Notes: generated by a model from the sequence alone, not told the origin. Counted from the stretch's first letter, positions 54,302 to 63,897 are shown. The stretch: DNA of 64,000 nt from Leptolyngbyaceae cyanobacterium (GCA_036703985.1 DATNQN010000055.1:32847-96846), one strand, 5' to 3'. Numbers and translations: made by a program.

Positions 54302-55585
54302 ATGCTGGATCTCACGAAATTAGCCAAACAAATGCAAGGTTTGAGCCAACATTTGGCTTCAGAAAGTGCGGCTAGTCGCCAGAGATTAGATGTAGCTCAA
54401 AAATTACTAGAAAAAGCTCATGCTAGACAAGCAGAATTACAAGAAATACAGGAAAAATGGCGCGATCGCTTAATTTTTTCCCCGCCTGTTCCCATTGAAC
54501 CATTAGATACTTTTTTTGATATTCCCGTTCCACCAAAAATACATACAGTATTCGCTACAGATGGTTCCCAAATTGCCCCCAGTCATCATGAAATTGCTTA
54601 TTGCTATCTGATCAATGTCGGGCGGGTAATGTTACATTACGGACAAGGAAAACAACCTTTATTGGATAGCATACCAGAAGTTTTTTACGAACCTGAAGAT
54701 TTGTATGTTTCTCGCCAATGGGGAATTCGTACTGAAGAGTGGATGGGTTATCGGCGTACTGTTTCCGAAGCCGTAGCTTTGGCGGAATTGGGTGTTGATT
54801 GGGTGACCAGTCAAAAAACTTTATATCCGATTTTTGCAAAAGAAGATAATAAGAAAATTAATTCTGTTTCTGAGATTGGAGAAATAGAAGAAAAACCAGA
54901 AATGAATGATTGCAAAATACCAACTTTAGCGATGGTTGATGGTTCTTTGCTGCTTTGGTTTTTAGAACAATTACCGCAGGATGCGTGCGATCTAATTATA
55001 CCTCCCATTCTTGATGCTTGGGAACAATTGCGTTTAGCTGGTATTCCTTTAGTTGGTTATCTTAGTGCTTCTCGCAGCAGCGAATCTCTAAGCTTTTTGC
55101 GTCTACAAGCTTGTACTTATTCAACGCCAAACTGCAACGTTCAATGTAACGATTTACCAGACAAAGCACCTTGTCAAGTTTTCGATCCCCTGCGCGATAT
55201 TGTTTTTTGGTCATCTCGTTTGCAACCGGGACAACGCAGCCCTTTGTGGCGCAGTACTAATAAAATAGTAGATCAGTATAGCGATGCTCACAAAATTTAT
55301 TTTTGTTACGTTCATGTAGGAACAGAAGTGGCGCGGGTGGAATTTCCAGCTTGGGTAGCAGAAAATTCTCAGCTTCTGGATTTATCGCTAGGTTTAGTAT
55401 TGGCGCAAATTCAGAAAGGTTACGGTTATCCAGTGGTGCTTGCAGAAGCACATAATCAAGCGGTAGTTAGAGGAGGTGACAGAGCAACTTTCTTTGCTTT
55501 GTTGGAACAACAAATGATTAAAGTAGGATTAAGAAATGTGGGTACTTCTTATAAGGAGACTCGCAAGCGTGGTAGTATTGCTTAA
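54302..55585 (+). CDS. NurA-domain nuclease
   Basis: A 427-aa protein with the NurA nuclease fold (RNase H-like, Mn-dependent 5'-3' nuclease), which in archaea works with HerA in double-strand break resection. Metal-binding Asp87 in FATDGSQIAPSHH, Asp in MVDGSLLLWFLEQLP, and the C-terminal HVGTEVARVEFPAWV and LAEAHNQAVVRG are the conserved blocks. The first 55 residues are a coiled coil. HerA is not adjacent; the neighbours are exonuclease VII genes, convergent. Confidence 0.86.
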   Translation: MLDLTKLAKQMQGLSQHLASESAASRQRLDVAQKLLEKAHARQAELQEIQEKWRDRLIFSPPVPIEPLDTFFDIPVPPKIHTVFATDGSQIAPSHHEIAYCYLINVGRVMLHYGQGKQPLLDSIPEVFYEPEDLYVSRQWGIRTEEWMGYRRTVSEAVALAELGVDWVTSQKTLYPIFAKEDNKKINSVSEIGEIEEKPEMNDCKIPTLAMVDGSLLLWFLEQLPQDACDLIIPPILDAWEQLRLAGIPLVGYLSASRSSESLSFLRLQACTYSTPNCNVQCNDLPDKAPCQVFDPLRDIVFWSSRLQPGQRSPLWRSTNKIVDQYSDAHKIYFCYVHVGTEVARVEFPAWVAENSQLLDLSLGLVLAQIQKGYGYPVVLAEAHNQAVVRGGDRATFFALLEQQMIKVGLRNVGTSYKETRKRGSIA

Positions 55586-55650
55586 ATTGTCTTATCAAAT
55601 TAATAGAAAATTTTCTGTAATACTAACAAACGCAAATGAATATTTAAAAA

Positions 55651-55911
55651 TCAAAAATTATCAGGCTCATCTACCAAAGTTTCGATTAACAAATTTACTT
55701 GCTCCCGTTTTTCTGCTAAAAAAGTTTCGCATTGGCGCAAGTGTTCAACTGCTGCTGCAAACTCATCAAAAACTTCAGCTAATTCTAGCTTACCAGATTC
55801 AATATTAGCTACTATTTTTTCAATTTTTTCTACTGTTTCTTCATAATTCCATTGCGCTCGCGATTGAGATTTTACTGACTTGGAACTATCAGAATTTTTA
55901 GATTTAACCAT
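55651..55911 (-). CDS. xseB: Exodeoxyribonuclease VII small subunit
   Basis: An 86-aa helical subunit that assembles around XseA to make a processive ssDNA exonuclease. WNYEETVEKIEKIVANIESGK and LELAEVFDEFAAAVEHLRQCE are family signatures. The basic N-terminal ~20 residues are extra. It begins 43 nt after xseA on the same strand. Confidence 0.94.
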   Translation of the reverse strand: MVKSKNSDSSKSVKSQSRAQWNYEETVEKIEKIVANIESGKLELAEVFDEFAAAVEHLRQCETFLAEKREQVNLLIETLVDEPDNF

Positions 55912-55954
55912 AAATATCTTCCGATCGACTAGTTGGTGTTGTTGATAGAGTAGT

Positions 55955-57196
55955 TTAATTATTGCTCAAAATATCTATAATTTTAACTTTAATTTCACCT
56001 TGACTTAACTGAATTAATAATTCTTCCCCTATTCGCAAATTGTCAGCAGAACGAGCAATGTTACCATTTTGCTGTCTCGCGACTGCATAACCTCTTTTTA
56101 GAACAGATTTCGGATCGAGTGTTGCTAACTTTTCTTGCAATAGTTGGCAATGGCGATCGGCTTTTTCAAGACGTTGGTTGGTTGACTGAATCAAGCGTTG
56201 GCGCAACCAGGTTAAAGACTGAGTTTGCTGCTCGATCTGTCGATCTAATCGCAATCGTCGCAAACGATTTTGTAATTGTTCGAGTTGGGTTTCTGCTGCT
56301 TCTAAATGGTAGTTTACCGCTTCGTGTAATGCAGCGATTCGCTCTTGATGTTCGATAATTAAATCATTTAGTTGGGGGACAACTTGTTCCGCTGCTGCTG
56401 TGGGAGTATGAACGGAAAAATCAGCCGCTAAATCTGCTAAAGATTCGTCTCGCTGATGTCCGATTCCGGTAATTACTGGAATGGAACATTGAACGATCGC
56501 TCTGACTACCCTTTCATCATTAAAACAGCTTAAATCCTCGACCGCACCACCACCTCGCGCTAAAATCAGCACTTCGGCGCGTCCGTCGCGTTCTACCCGC
56601 TCGATCGCAGTTACGATCGAATCTGGTGCAGCTTCTCCCTGCACTTGTGCTGGTGAAAACAGTACGTGCAATCCGGGATATCGATATTTCAGTGTTTTTT
56701 GGATATCTCCCCAAGCCGCCGCCGTAGGTGATGTGACCACTGCGATAATTTTAGGATGAGTAGGAAGCGATCGCTTTCTTTGCGGATCGAATAACCCCTC
56801 CGCCTCCAAACGAGAACGCAGCTGTCGATACCGTAAAGCTTGTAAACCTTCTCCCGCTGGAAAAGCTTGCCAAATTGTTAGCTGATACTCTCCTCGCTGA
56901 CGATAAAGGCGAATACTGCCTAAAACTATTAACTTTTCCCCTTTTACTGGCATTTGGACTAATTTCGCCAAACCACTACTCCACACTACACAGCGAATCG
57001 AGGCTTTACCATCCGAATCTTGCAGCGTAAAAAATAATCCGCTGGAATGATGACTAGCACTAGAAACTTCCCCATGCACCCAAACCTGCCGCAGGTGGTT
57101 ATCTTCTTCTAAAAGTTGCTGAATATAATCAGTCAACCCACCTACCGATAAGGCTGTTTCGGGAATAAAGGTATCGGAAACGAAAGAAGTCATCAA
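55955..57196 (-). CDS. xseA: Exodeoxyribonuclease VII large subunit
   Basis: The catalytic subunit degrading ssDNA from both ends. An N-terminal OB-fold (VWVHGEVSSASHHSSGLFFTL) is followed by the nuclease core (VVTSPTAAAWGDI, ILARGGGAVEDLSCFND, TGIGHQRDESLADLAADFSVHTPTAAAE) and a long coiled coil that binds XseB. At 413 aa it is normal. Pairs with xseB and shares a divergent region with recA. Confidence 0.95.
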   Translation of the reverse strand: MMTSFVSDTFIPETALSVGGLTDYIQQLLEEDNHLRQVWVHGEVSSASHHSSGLFFTLQDSDGKASIRCVVWSSGLAKLVQMPVKGEKLIVLGSIRLYRQRGEYQLTIWQAFPAGEGLQALRYRQLRSRLEAEGLFDPQRKRSLPTHPKIIAVVTSPTAAAWGDIQKTLKYRYPGLHVLFSPAQVQGEAAPDSIVTAIERVERDGRAEVLILARGGGAVEDLSCFNDERVVRAIVQCSIPVITGIGHQRDESLADLAADFSVHTPTAAAEQVVPQLNDLIIEHQERIAALHEAVNYHLEAAETQLEQLQNRLRRLRLDRQIEQQTQSLTWLRQRLIQSTNQRLEKADRHCQLLQEKLATLDPKSVLKRGYAVARQQNGNIARSADNLRIGEELLIQLSQGEIKVKIIDILSNN

Positions 57197-57540
57197 ATGC
57201 CTGTTTGAGGAAAGAAATTTAACGAAACTTAAACCAGCAGCCAGCTAATTCAGATGATGCTAAACTCCGAATTAAATACGGACACTTCTCTAAAACCACT
57301 ATAAACCAGACTCTCGCGAGCGAACGGCTAAAGCTTGAGTTCGCTAAATTTCGCGATCGAAATGATGAAAATGTCTACTTTCCTGACTCAGCACGCATAA
57401 CAAGGGATTCAGGACTGACAAATTAGGCACGCTGGGACATTCCAGCCGATAGAATAAAGTCTAAACTAGAATAGTATATCTGTTCTAGTCAGAACTCCCG
57501 GACTAGCAAATTTTTTCCCCTCCAACCTAGAGGCAGATTA
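57197..57540. promoter_or_regulatory. Divergent xseA/recA region with candidate LexA box
   Basis: 57473-57486 reads AGTATATCTGTTCT, one mismatch from the cyanobacterial LexA consensus RGTACNNNDGTWCB. It lies inside a CTAGAA/TTCTAG inverted repeat (57466-57488), about 55 nt before the recA ATG. TAGTAT (57472-57477) could serve as -10. The rest of the 344 bases shows no gene. Confidence 0.55.
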
Positions 57541-58629
57541 ATGACTATAGCAAGCACCGACAACGCAGGTAAGCAAAAAGCTCTCAACTTAGTACTCAAA
57601 CAAATTGAAAACCAATTCGGTAAAGGCGCTATAGTGCGCTTGGGCGATGCCACTCGCATGAGGGTGGAAACCATCCCCAGCGGCGCATTAACTTTAGACT
57701 TAGCTTTGGGTGGCGGTTTACCCAAGGGACGGGTAATCGAAATTTATGGCCCAGAAAGTTCCGGTAAAACAACGGTAGCATTGCACGCGATCGCAGAAGT
57801 GCAAAGAGCCGGTGGAATTGCCGCCTTTGTCGATGCAGAACACGCCCTCGATCCCACATATGCGGCTTCCCTTGGCGTCGATATCGAAAACTTGTTAGTT
57901 TCTCAACCAGACACCGGGGAATCGGGATTAGAAATCGTCGATCAGCTAGTTCGTTCTGCCGCTGTTGACATTGTAGTAGTTGACTCGGTAGCCGCACTAG
58001 TACCCCGTGCCGAAATTGAAGGGGATATGGGCGATGCTCACGTTGGCTTACAAGCACGCTTAATGAGCCAAGCTCTCCGTAAAATTACTGGTAATATCGG
58101 TAAATCCGGCTGTACGGTTATTTTCCTCAACCAATTGCGCCAAAAGATCGGCGTCACCTACGGTAATCCAGAAACCACCACTGGCGGTAACGCGCTCAAA
58201 TTCTACTCTTCAGTGCGACTGGACATCCGCCGAATTCAAACCCTCAAAAAAGGTGCGGAAGAATTCGGTATCCGGGTGAAAGTAAAAGTTGCCAAAAATA
58301 AAGTCGCGCCTCCTTTCCGGATCGCGGAATTTGATATAATTTTCGGCAAAGGTATTTCTACGATCGGTTGTATGGTAGACATCGCTGAAGAAATCGGCGT
58401 AATTACCCGCAAAGGAGCTTGGTATAGCTATAACGGTGAAAATATCTCCCAAGGACGAGATAACGCCATCAAGTATTTAGAGGAAAACCCCGCCGTTGCC
58501 AAAAATATCGAACAGCAAATTCGGGAAAAACTGGATAAAGGTGCAGTGGTTTCCGCTAACTCAGTGGCTCATCCCAGCGACATTATGGAAGAAGACGATA
58601 CAGATGAAGAATTACTAGACGACGAGTAA
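57541..58629 (+). CDS. recA: Recombinase RecA
   Basis: Pairs homologous DNA and triggers LexA self-cleavage. Walker [10 protein letters not shown] at 70-78, Walker B in [15 protein letters not shown], LexA/DNA loop L1 [18 protein letters not shown], and [11 protein letters not shown] leading to L2 ([19 protein letters not shown]) are all present. The C-terminus is acidic ([14 protein letters not shown]) as usual. The 362 aa are normal. A candidate LexA box and a strong terminator bracket the gene. Confidence 0.98.
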   Translation: MTIASTDNAGKQKALNLVLKQIENQFGKGAIVRLGDATRMRVETIPSGALTLDLALGGGLPKGRVIEIYGPESSGKTTVALHAIAEVQRAGGIAAFVDAEHALDPTYAASLGVDIENLLVSQPDTGESGLEIVDQLVRSAAVDIVVVDSVAALVPRAEIEGDMGDAHVGLQARLMSQALRKITGNIGKSGCTVIFLNQLRQKIGVTYGNPETTTGGNALKFYSSVRLDIRRIQTLKKGAEEFGIRVKVKVAKNKVAPPFRIAEFDIIFGKGISTIGCMVDIAEEIGVITRKGAWYSYNGENISQGRDNAIKYLEENPAVAKNIEQQIREKLDKGAVVSANSVAHPSDIMEEDDTDEELLDDE

Positions 58630-58642
58630 TTAAAATCGGTAA

Positions 58643-58674
58643 AAAGCGGGAAAATTTCCCGCTTTCTCTTTTTT
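58643..58674. terminator. Intrinsic terminator after recA
   Basis: AAAGCGGGAAA and TTTCCCGCTTT (58643-58653, 58655-58665) form a perfect 11-bp stem, followed by CTCTTTTTT. It also lies after the convergent FHA gene, so may serve both. Confidence 0.88.
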
Positions 58675-58697
58675 CTCCCACCGACAGTCCCTTCCGA

Positions 58698-59492
58698 TCA
58701 GTTTTGTCCGACGGAACTTTGGCGGTTACTCAGAAAGCGATCTAAAATTTCCGATCGCTCCGATGCGCTTAAACTAGTTAAAGAAGTAGGCGAAGTCGGG
58801 CCTTCGAGACCTGGTTTTTGCCTCATCTCTAAAAAAGAATCATCTGGTCGATTAGCGATCGATCCCTCTTCCAAAGAAGTTACCTCTTGTCCGGTTGTAC
58901 TTAAAGAAACGCGGTTTGTAATCTGATTGATTTGGGCTAGTAAATCAGGGGATAATGGTTCCAAATTTCGGGAAGTTTGACCGACGAAAAAAGAAATAGC
59001 CACGCTTCCCAAGCGAATTAAATCTCCATCATTAAGCAGTACCCTTTGGTAAACAGGTTCTCCATTGACAAAAGAACCATTCGTACTATTTAAGTCAATT
59101 AAATAGAAACCTTCGTTAGTCACGTATTGAATAGCAGCGTGGCGACGAGACATCCATTGGTCTCGCAGGCATAGAGCAATCCGGCGATCGCGACCAATAA
59201 TCCAGATTTTCTGAGGCTGGTGCAATCGCTGAGTTTGACCGTTAACTAAATTGGTAATTAGATAAGCTTGTTGCCCCTGTACCACGCCTTGTACGTAAAG
59301 TGGCGCTTTACTGCACGCAGAGGGAAGATTTGAGTTCTCTAATTGGAGAATCTCATCTAGTAAACTGCGATTATGTTCGTAAAGCTTCAGAAATACCTGG
59401 TATAAACCAAGGCGATTTTCCAGTTCCATACCTTCAGGCGTCTCCAGAAGAAATAATGTGTATGGCGTTGATAAACTGGCGTAATTGGTCAT
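58698..59492 (-). CDS. FHA-domain protein
   Basis: A 264-aa protein with one forkhead-associated domain that binds phosphothreonine peptides. The FHA core is at about residues 96-168: IIGRDRRIALCL, MSRRHAAIQYV, and LIDLNSTNGSFVNGE with the conserved Arg, Ser, His and Asn. The N-terminal ~90 residues are helical (ENRLGLYQVFLKLYEHNRSLLDEIL). The Ser-rich C-terminus is probably disordered. It probably couples to Ser/Thr kinases elsewhere. Convergent with recA. Confidence 0.9.
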   Translation of the reverse strand: MTNYASLSTPYTLFLLETPEGMELENRLGLYQVFLKLYEHNRSLLDEILQLENSNLPSACSKAPLYVQGVVQGQQAYLITNLVNGQTQRLHQPQKIWIIGRDRRIALCLRDQWMSRRHAAIQYVTNEGFYLIDLNSTNGSFVNGEPVYQRVLLNDGDLIRLGSVAISFFVGQTSRNLEPLSPDLLAQINQITNRVSLSTTGQEVTSLEEGSIANRPDDSFLEMRQKPGLEGPTSPTSLTSLSASERSEILDRFLSNRQSSVGQN

Positions 59493-59972
59493 AGACCAAA
59501 CATTAAATCATAAAACTACTCTTGCAAAATAGAGCAGTTAATGGTAATGGAAAAAGATAGGTTTTTTTCATAAAGCTTTTTTTAAGTGACTTGTAGTTAC
59601 TCTCAAGACAGAGACTTAAGTCACTAAATTAAGCATCTCCCGATCCTTAACAGCTAAAGAACCTTAAACTCTTCCTATCTTAATAAGTTAAAATATTTTA
59701 AGTTCTGTGAGTGCCGCACAATTACGGAAGTTTTTACAAATTTTCAAAATTTTAAATTTTATTAAACAAATTAAGATTAATTTCATTTTATCTTTATAAA
59801 AATTTAAGATTAAGGGAAAAACAGTCATGGCTCAGCCTTATTCAAATGAGGTAGGGTGGGGAGTGGCAATTTGGTTCCCAACTGAGCCTGAGTACTAGAA
59901 AAGAGGAAATAAGTGTCCGCCCTTAGTGATGGAGATAACTCACAGTCTCCATCACTTAAGATCGATTAAAAA
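59493..59972. other. 480-base spacer with two hairpins
   Basis: No gene is seen. The FHA promoter side is AT-rich. AGTGACTT/AAGTCACT (59585-59592, 59618-59625) and the stronger AGTGATGGAGA/TCTCCATCACT (59925-59935, 59946-59956) are perfect inverted repeats. The second lies 17 nt after the hydrolase stop and may stabilise or end that transcript, though no T-run follows. Confidence 0.5.
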
Positions 59973-60857
59973 TCACAACTTCTTTTTGAGTAAAAAATTC
60001 AACAATTCTCTATTTACTATCTGAGGAGCTTCCTGTTGAATCCAGTGACCGCAGTCGGGGATGGTTTTCAATTGAAAAGGTGCGGCAATTAATTGTTCCA
60101 AACCGTTCACCATTTTTTTACTTAAAAAAGAATCGTCTTCTCCCCAAAGCACTAGGGTGGGAACTGTTACCGGTTGGGGATTTCGTCCCCAATATTCTTG
60201 CCAAAATTGGGGTGTAATTAGCTGTCGGTAATAGTTAAGGGCAGCGTGTAACACGCGGGGTTTTTGCAATGCTTCCTGATAAATCTGAAGGTTTTCAGCG
60301 GTAAAAGCTGCTTTGCGAACGGCTTGTTCTCGAAATACTTTATCAACAAAACTTTTTAAATTATGCTGGATGAACCACTCCGGAAGACCTGGCAATTGAA
60401 AAGCAAACACGTACCAGCTATGCAATACCTGATCGAGGTTAGTCAGAATTTCTTGTCCAAACCGACGGGGATGAGGAGCATTTAACACTACCAGTCGATT
60501 AATTAACTCCGGAAATTTTTGGGCAATGTGCCAAGCAACGATCCCACCCCAATCATGGCCGACGATATGAGCTTTCAGGTAGCCAAAACTCTCGATTAAA
60601 CCTTTGATATCTGCGCTTAAGGTATTGAGGTCATAGCCTTCATTAGGCTTATCGGAATCGTTATAACCTCGCAAATCCGGCACGACCACTTTAAAATAAC
60701 GTGCCAAGGCAGGAATTTGATAGCGCCAAGAGTACCAAAACTCCGGAAACCCATGCAGTAAAATCACCAAGTCTCCTTCCCCTTGAGCTACGCAGTGCAA
60801 GCGAATGTTATTCGTTTCAATATAATGATGTTCCCATTGCGGGTCTGGGGAAGTCAT
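59973..60857 (-). CDS. Alpha/beta hydrolase, epoxide hydrolase-like
   Basis: A 294-aa alpha/beta-hydrolase with an epoxide hydrolase/haloalkane dehalogenase pattern. The oxyanion motif is HGFPEFWYSWR, the Asp nucleophile is Asp102 in VGHDWGGIVAWH, and the catalytic His is in PDCGHWIQQEAP near residue 272. WGEDDSFLSKKM supplies the acid region. The cap includes LPGLPEWFIQHNLK. No signal peptide is seen. The natural substrate is not determinable. Confidence 0.88.
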   Translation of the reverse strand: MTSPDPQWEHHYIETNNIRLHCVAQGEGDLVILLHGFPEFWYSWRYQIPALARYFKVVVPDLRGYNDSDKPNEGYDLNTLSADIKGLIESFGYLKAHIVGHDWGGIVAWHIAQKFPELINRLVVLNAPHPRRFGQEILTNLDQVLHSWYVFAFQLPGLPEWFIQHNLKSFVDKVFREQAVRKAAFTAENLQIYQEALQKPRVLHAALNYYRQLITPQFWQEYWGRNPQPVTVPTLVLWGEDDSFLSKKMVNGLEQLIAAPFQLKTIPDCGHWIQQEAPQIVNRELLNFLLKKKL

Positions 60858-60934
60858 AATTACAGATTCTACTGAGGGATGAGAACGTTTAGATAAATTT
60901 GCCCGACCTTACAGGCTTGCAAGAGCATTTTTCC

Positions 60935-61114
60935 ATGTTAAGATTTTTGCAGAAAAAAATTAAAGTCTGGGATTGTCGCTCTAATGCGATCCTAACTGAT
61001 ATATGTCATCAAAATAATACAAACCAGTTTTTAAAGATTAAGGTAGCCTGGGAACTGGTCAGATCGCTATTAGGCGATGAATGCGTTCCGGCTACCCAAT
61101 TGGACTTTGACTAA
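60935..61114 (+). CDS. Small hypothetical protein, doubtful
   Basis: A 59-aa frame from ATG 60935 (MLRFLQKKIKVWDC, later KVAWELVRSLLGDEC and VPATQLDFD). Composition is protein-like, but there is no good Shine-Dalgarno and no family recognised. It is divergent from the alpha/beta hydrolase. Confidence 0.3.
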   Translation: MLRFLQKKIKVWDCRSNAILTDICHQNNTNQFLKIKVAWELVRSLLGDECVPATQLDFD

Positions 61115-61350
61115 AGACGAAAAGAAATAATAGTTGTTCAGGCAACTCGTTTACCTAGATGTCTGCTTTGGTTCTGACACTGCCCGTGCATAAATGAAAT
61201 GGGATTGATTCTCGGTTCGACGAATGCTCTTGCATAGACTTATTAGTAAATCCAGACAGAGGAGCTTCTCTTCCAAAGCGTTAATTCCTTGATGGGCTAG
61301 CGTATTTAGTAAGCTAGCGCCATCGGTCGGTTAACGTCTGCGTGCAACTT
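61115..61350. other. Spacer before DUF1815 gene end
   Basis: No gene is seen. Two GCTAGC palindromes (61296-61301, 61313-61318) can pair with flanking GG/CC and may form a hairpin after the DUF1815 stop. Confidence 0.4.
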
Positions 61351-61695
61351 TTAACCTCCTTTAGCACCCACTAAGTAAGCTTCGCAAGGCTCTATTTGCT
61401 CCTTGACTAGATTAGCTAGTTCTTGTAGCTGAGAAATCGCTTCTGCTCCCTCTAGCTTCATTAATTCTCGATCGTCTCGCATTTCAGTCCAAGTTATACC
61501 GTAGTCTGAGACCAAAAATCTAATCAGGTGATTTTCTCCCAAACTAACCATAAAAGAGGCGCTAGTCATTTGGCCACCGCAGGTATAGCAAGAAGCTAGA
61601 TATCCTCGACGTTCTAGCACGGTTGCCAGCGCTTGAAGATTCATCACTAGGTCTTGAACGAATTGGCGGTGCTGTTCCGCAAGTCTGATAAACAC
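61351..61695 (-). CDS. DUF1815 protein
   Basis: A 114-aa cyanobacteria-restricted protein (DUF1815) of unknown function. FIRLAEQHRQFVQDLVMNLQ, a CYTCGG cysteine pair and FLVSDYGITWTEMRDDRELM are family blocks. A third Cys lies in EQIEPCEAYLVG. The fold is unknown. A single gene on its own, with no operon partner. Confidence 0.83.
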   Translation of the reverse strand: MFIRLAEQHRQFVQDLVMNLQALATVLERRGYLASCYTCGGQMTSASFMVSLGENHLIRFLVSDYGITWTEMRDDRELMKLEGAEAISQLQELANLVKEQIEPCEAYLVGAKGG

Positions 61696-62011
61696 GTTTA
61701 TCCTCCAACCACCACACCTAATTGTAAACTTGTTTTATATTTCCTTAAGAATCGACCCATCAGATATTTACTTAAAAGGTTCACGATATTTTTCACCTGA
61801 ACTACTATTACTTGGTTCCAGATTAACTGACTCTCAAGGAGAGCAAGGTATCCGGATTGACATTAGTATTAATACGATTGCATCTTAGACTGACGATCGA
61901 GCAATTCAGTTCTTTCGATAGAAAGAGATTAAGAGGCAAAAAGGGAGAAAAATTTATTTTGTCAAACTTTATGCCTCTGTACGCTTGAATTGTCCAATTT
62001 ATGCCTAGATT
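61696..62011. other. Spacer between DUF1815 and DUF2839 genes
   Basis: 316 bases without a convincing gene. GAGGCA (about 61931) and TGCCTC (about 61971) form weak inverted arms around a 35-nt AT-rich loop near the DUF2839 3' end. Confidence 0.4.
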
Positions 62012-62224
62012 TTAGTTAATTTGCCACCAACCTGCGAGCGGGCCAATAATCCTAACCGTTACCCAGGCAACAACCAATAAGCCAATACCAATCCAGGCTC
62101 CACGGTTAGACCATTTCACGAATTGTTCTGCCTGACTTTTGGTAAATGGGAACCAGGGAGCGAGTTTCGGCTCTTGACCGTATTTTTCTCCAAGTGTGGC
62201 TTTTCGCCTTTTTGCATCACCCAT
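62012..62224 (-). CDS. DUF2839 small membrane protein
   Basis: A 70-aa cyanobacterial protein (DUF2839). A basic N-terminus, MGDAKRRKATLGEKYGQEP, then FTKSQAEQFVKWSNRGAW and one membrane helix (IGIGLLVVAWVTVRIIGPLAGWW). Function is unknown. It may be a small thylakoid or plasma membrane subunit. Confidence 0.86.
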   Translation of the reverse strand: MGDAKRRKATLGEKYGQEPKLAPWFPFTKSQAEQFVKWSNRGAWIGIGLLVVAWVTVRIIGPLAGWWQIN

Positions 62225-62322
62225 GACAAATGAGAATTTAGTAGTGAAACTTAACTTTGGCTCGATGATAACCTTACTCTGGTGTCGTTTATCAAATTCT
62301 TGACAAAATTAAAACACCAGGA

Positions 62323-63897
62323 TTATTCATGATGATTTAACAAATTAGGGTCTAAATAGTTAATCCGGGCAAATGGCCCTAAGGCTGAAAGTACCTGTTT
62401 ACCGTAGGTACGATGAAGGACGCGGTTATCGAGTAGAGCAACGACACCTTGAGTTTCTCGCACGGGAGCGATCGCTCTTTGTAAAGCAGAAAGAGCTTCT
62501 GGTAGGAGATACAAGCGGAACCAATCTTGCCGTTGTTGCTTGTAATAGGCTACTCGACCAGCTACCAAAGGATTTTCTAAAGAAGGGATCGGCAAAGTAG
62601 CGATCGCTAATAATCGAGGCGCTGGTAACACATCTTGATACTGACGCCAGAACTCCCAGCCAGTAACCAAAATCCCGTTATCGTCCAAACAAGTTTTTTC
62701 TACCTGGACTCGCGAACCGAACTCAGATGCTAAAACCGCCGCGATCTGAGCTTTCAGAGGCGTATCGCTTACCAACAAAACCGTTAGTCCCTCAACCGTC
62801 GTGCTAATTACCAGCAACCTGCGAATTTCCAACAGTAAAGCACTTTGAAATTGTGGGGTATTGGGCATCGGCAACCCATCTGGCAGGTATAAATGGATTA
62901 GTTCGCTTTGGCGATCGGGGGAAAACTTCAGACACGTTAAATCTCCCAAACCCAACCGTTGCCGATAAATCGGAGCCTCCGCCTCTAACTCCACAGCCCC
63001 ACCGATTAAAACTACTGGTTGTTGCTGCCACACCTTCGCAAGAGGAGCAGCGACATCTTGTGGCCCGCAATACAACGTAAACAAACCCTGCGGTCGGGCC
63101 ACTTCAGCCCACATTAACTTTTCATCAGTTTGAAATTGCTGCCAAAAAACTTGCCAAACTTCTGGAATCGGGAAAGGGGAATCATCCCGACCCTCAACTT
63201 CCGAATTCTGATGCCTCAAACCCAAACTTTCAAACAAACTCTTTAAAATCTCTCGTTCTCGTGTTTCCAACAAATAGCACTCATAGGGATTTGCCGGATG
63301 GTGAAATACTGCTTTGGTCAGTTGTACCCTGGCATTGCGGATTGCTTTTACTGCCGAAGGGATTGCCAGCATTAATTCTTCCCAATCTTTGGGTTGAATA
63401 GCTGCCCTTAGTTGGTGGAAAGTCCAAGTTTCCAAGTCGTCTATTCCATCCAGAATCGTGGGAATGCCACTACCAAAAAGGGTCTGACTAGTTAATCGGT
63501 CTGCCAACCAAGCTTGTGGAGAAGTAAGCAAAAGCCCTTGGAAATCGCGATCGGGCAAACCATCCCCGATGCGAATTGCCTTATGAGTAGGAACCCACCC
63601 CAACAACTGGGGAATTTCCACTTTCAGCAAGCGATGCTGTATCGGTTCCGTTGCTACTAAAATAACTGGCCCAGGCCATAGCAAAGCAGGTGCCAAGTAA
63701 CTCAGGCGATACCGCACGTTGACACCTGCGGGAACTCCCACCTGAATTAAGGCGCTACGCCCCAGCCGCAAAGCTCTCGCCACCAACCTTGCCATCGTTA
63801 AATGGTGGGGCCAGTAAGCCGTACCTGATGAGCGGAGGAACGCACGCAACGAGTTGTGGACTTCTGCTTCGATCACGAGTTCACGATTTGGTTGCAC
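62323..63897 (-). CDS. DinG-like helicase-family protein without Walker A
   Basis: A 524-aa cyanobacterial relative of DinG/XPD-type helicases. WPHHLTMARLVARALRLGRS is the Q-motif-like start. Where Walker A (GxGKT) should follow there is only LIQVGVPAGVNVRYR. The DEAH box position reads ILDGIDDLE. The C-terminus resembles DinG (TLPIPSLENPLVAGRVAYY, then LLPEALSALQRAIAPVRETQGVV, LLDNRVLHRTYGKQVL), but QRAIAPVR replaces QGxGRxIR. No Fe-S Cys set is evident. Probably non-catalytic, perhaps a DNA-binding or regulatory protein. GTG 63897 and GTG 63876 are possible starts. Confidence 0.72.
   Translation of the reverse strand: MQPNRELVIEAEVHNSLRAFLRSSGTAYWPHHLTMARLVARALRLGRSALIQVGVPAGVNVRYRLSYLAPALLWPGPVILVATEPIQHRLLKVEIPQLLGWVPTHKAIRIGDGLPDRDFQGLLLTSPQAWLADRLTSQTLFGSGIPTILDGIDDLETWTFHQLRAAIQPKDWEELMLAIPSAVKAIRNARVQLTKAVFHHPANPYECYLLETREREILKSLFESLGLRHQNSEVEGRDDSPFPIPEVWQVFWQQFQTDEKLMWAEVARPQGLFTLYCGPQDVAAPLAKVWQQQPVVLIGGAVELEAEAPIYRQRLGLGDLTCLKFSPDRQSELIHLYLPDGLPMPNTPQFQSALLLEIRRLLVISTTVEGLTVLLVSDTPLKAQIAAVLASEFGSRVQVEKTCLDDNGILVTGWEFWRQYQDVLPAPRLLAIATLPIPSLENPLVAGRVAYYKQQRQDWFRLYLLPEALSALQRAIAPVRETQGVVALLDNRVLHRTYGKQVLSALGPFARINYLDPNLLNHHE

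Noticed and set aside
61140..61345. Possible small RNA or tRNA in the gap before DUF1815
   Set aside because: No cloverleaf or T-loop consensus could be formed; only two GCTAGC palindromes are seen.
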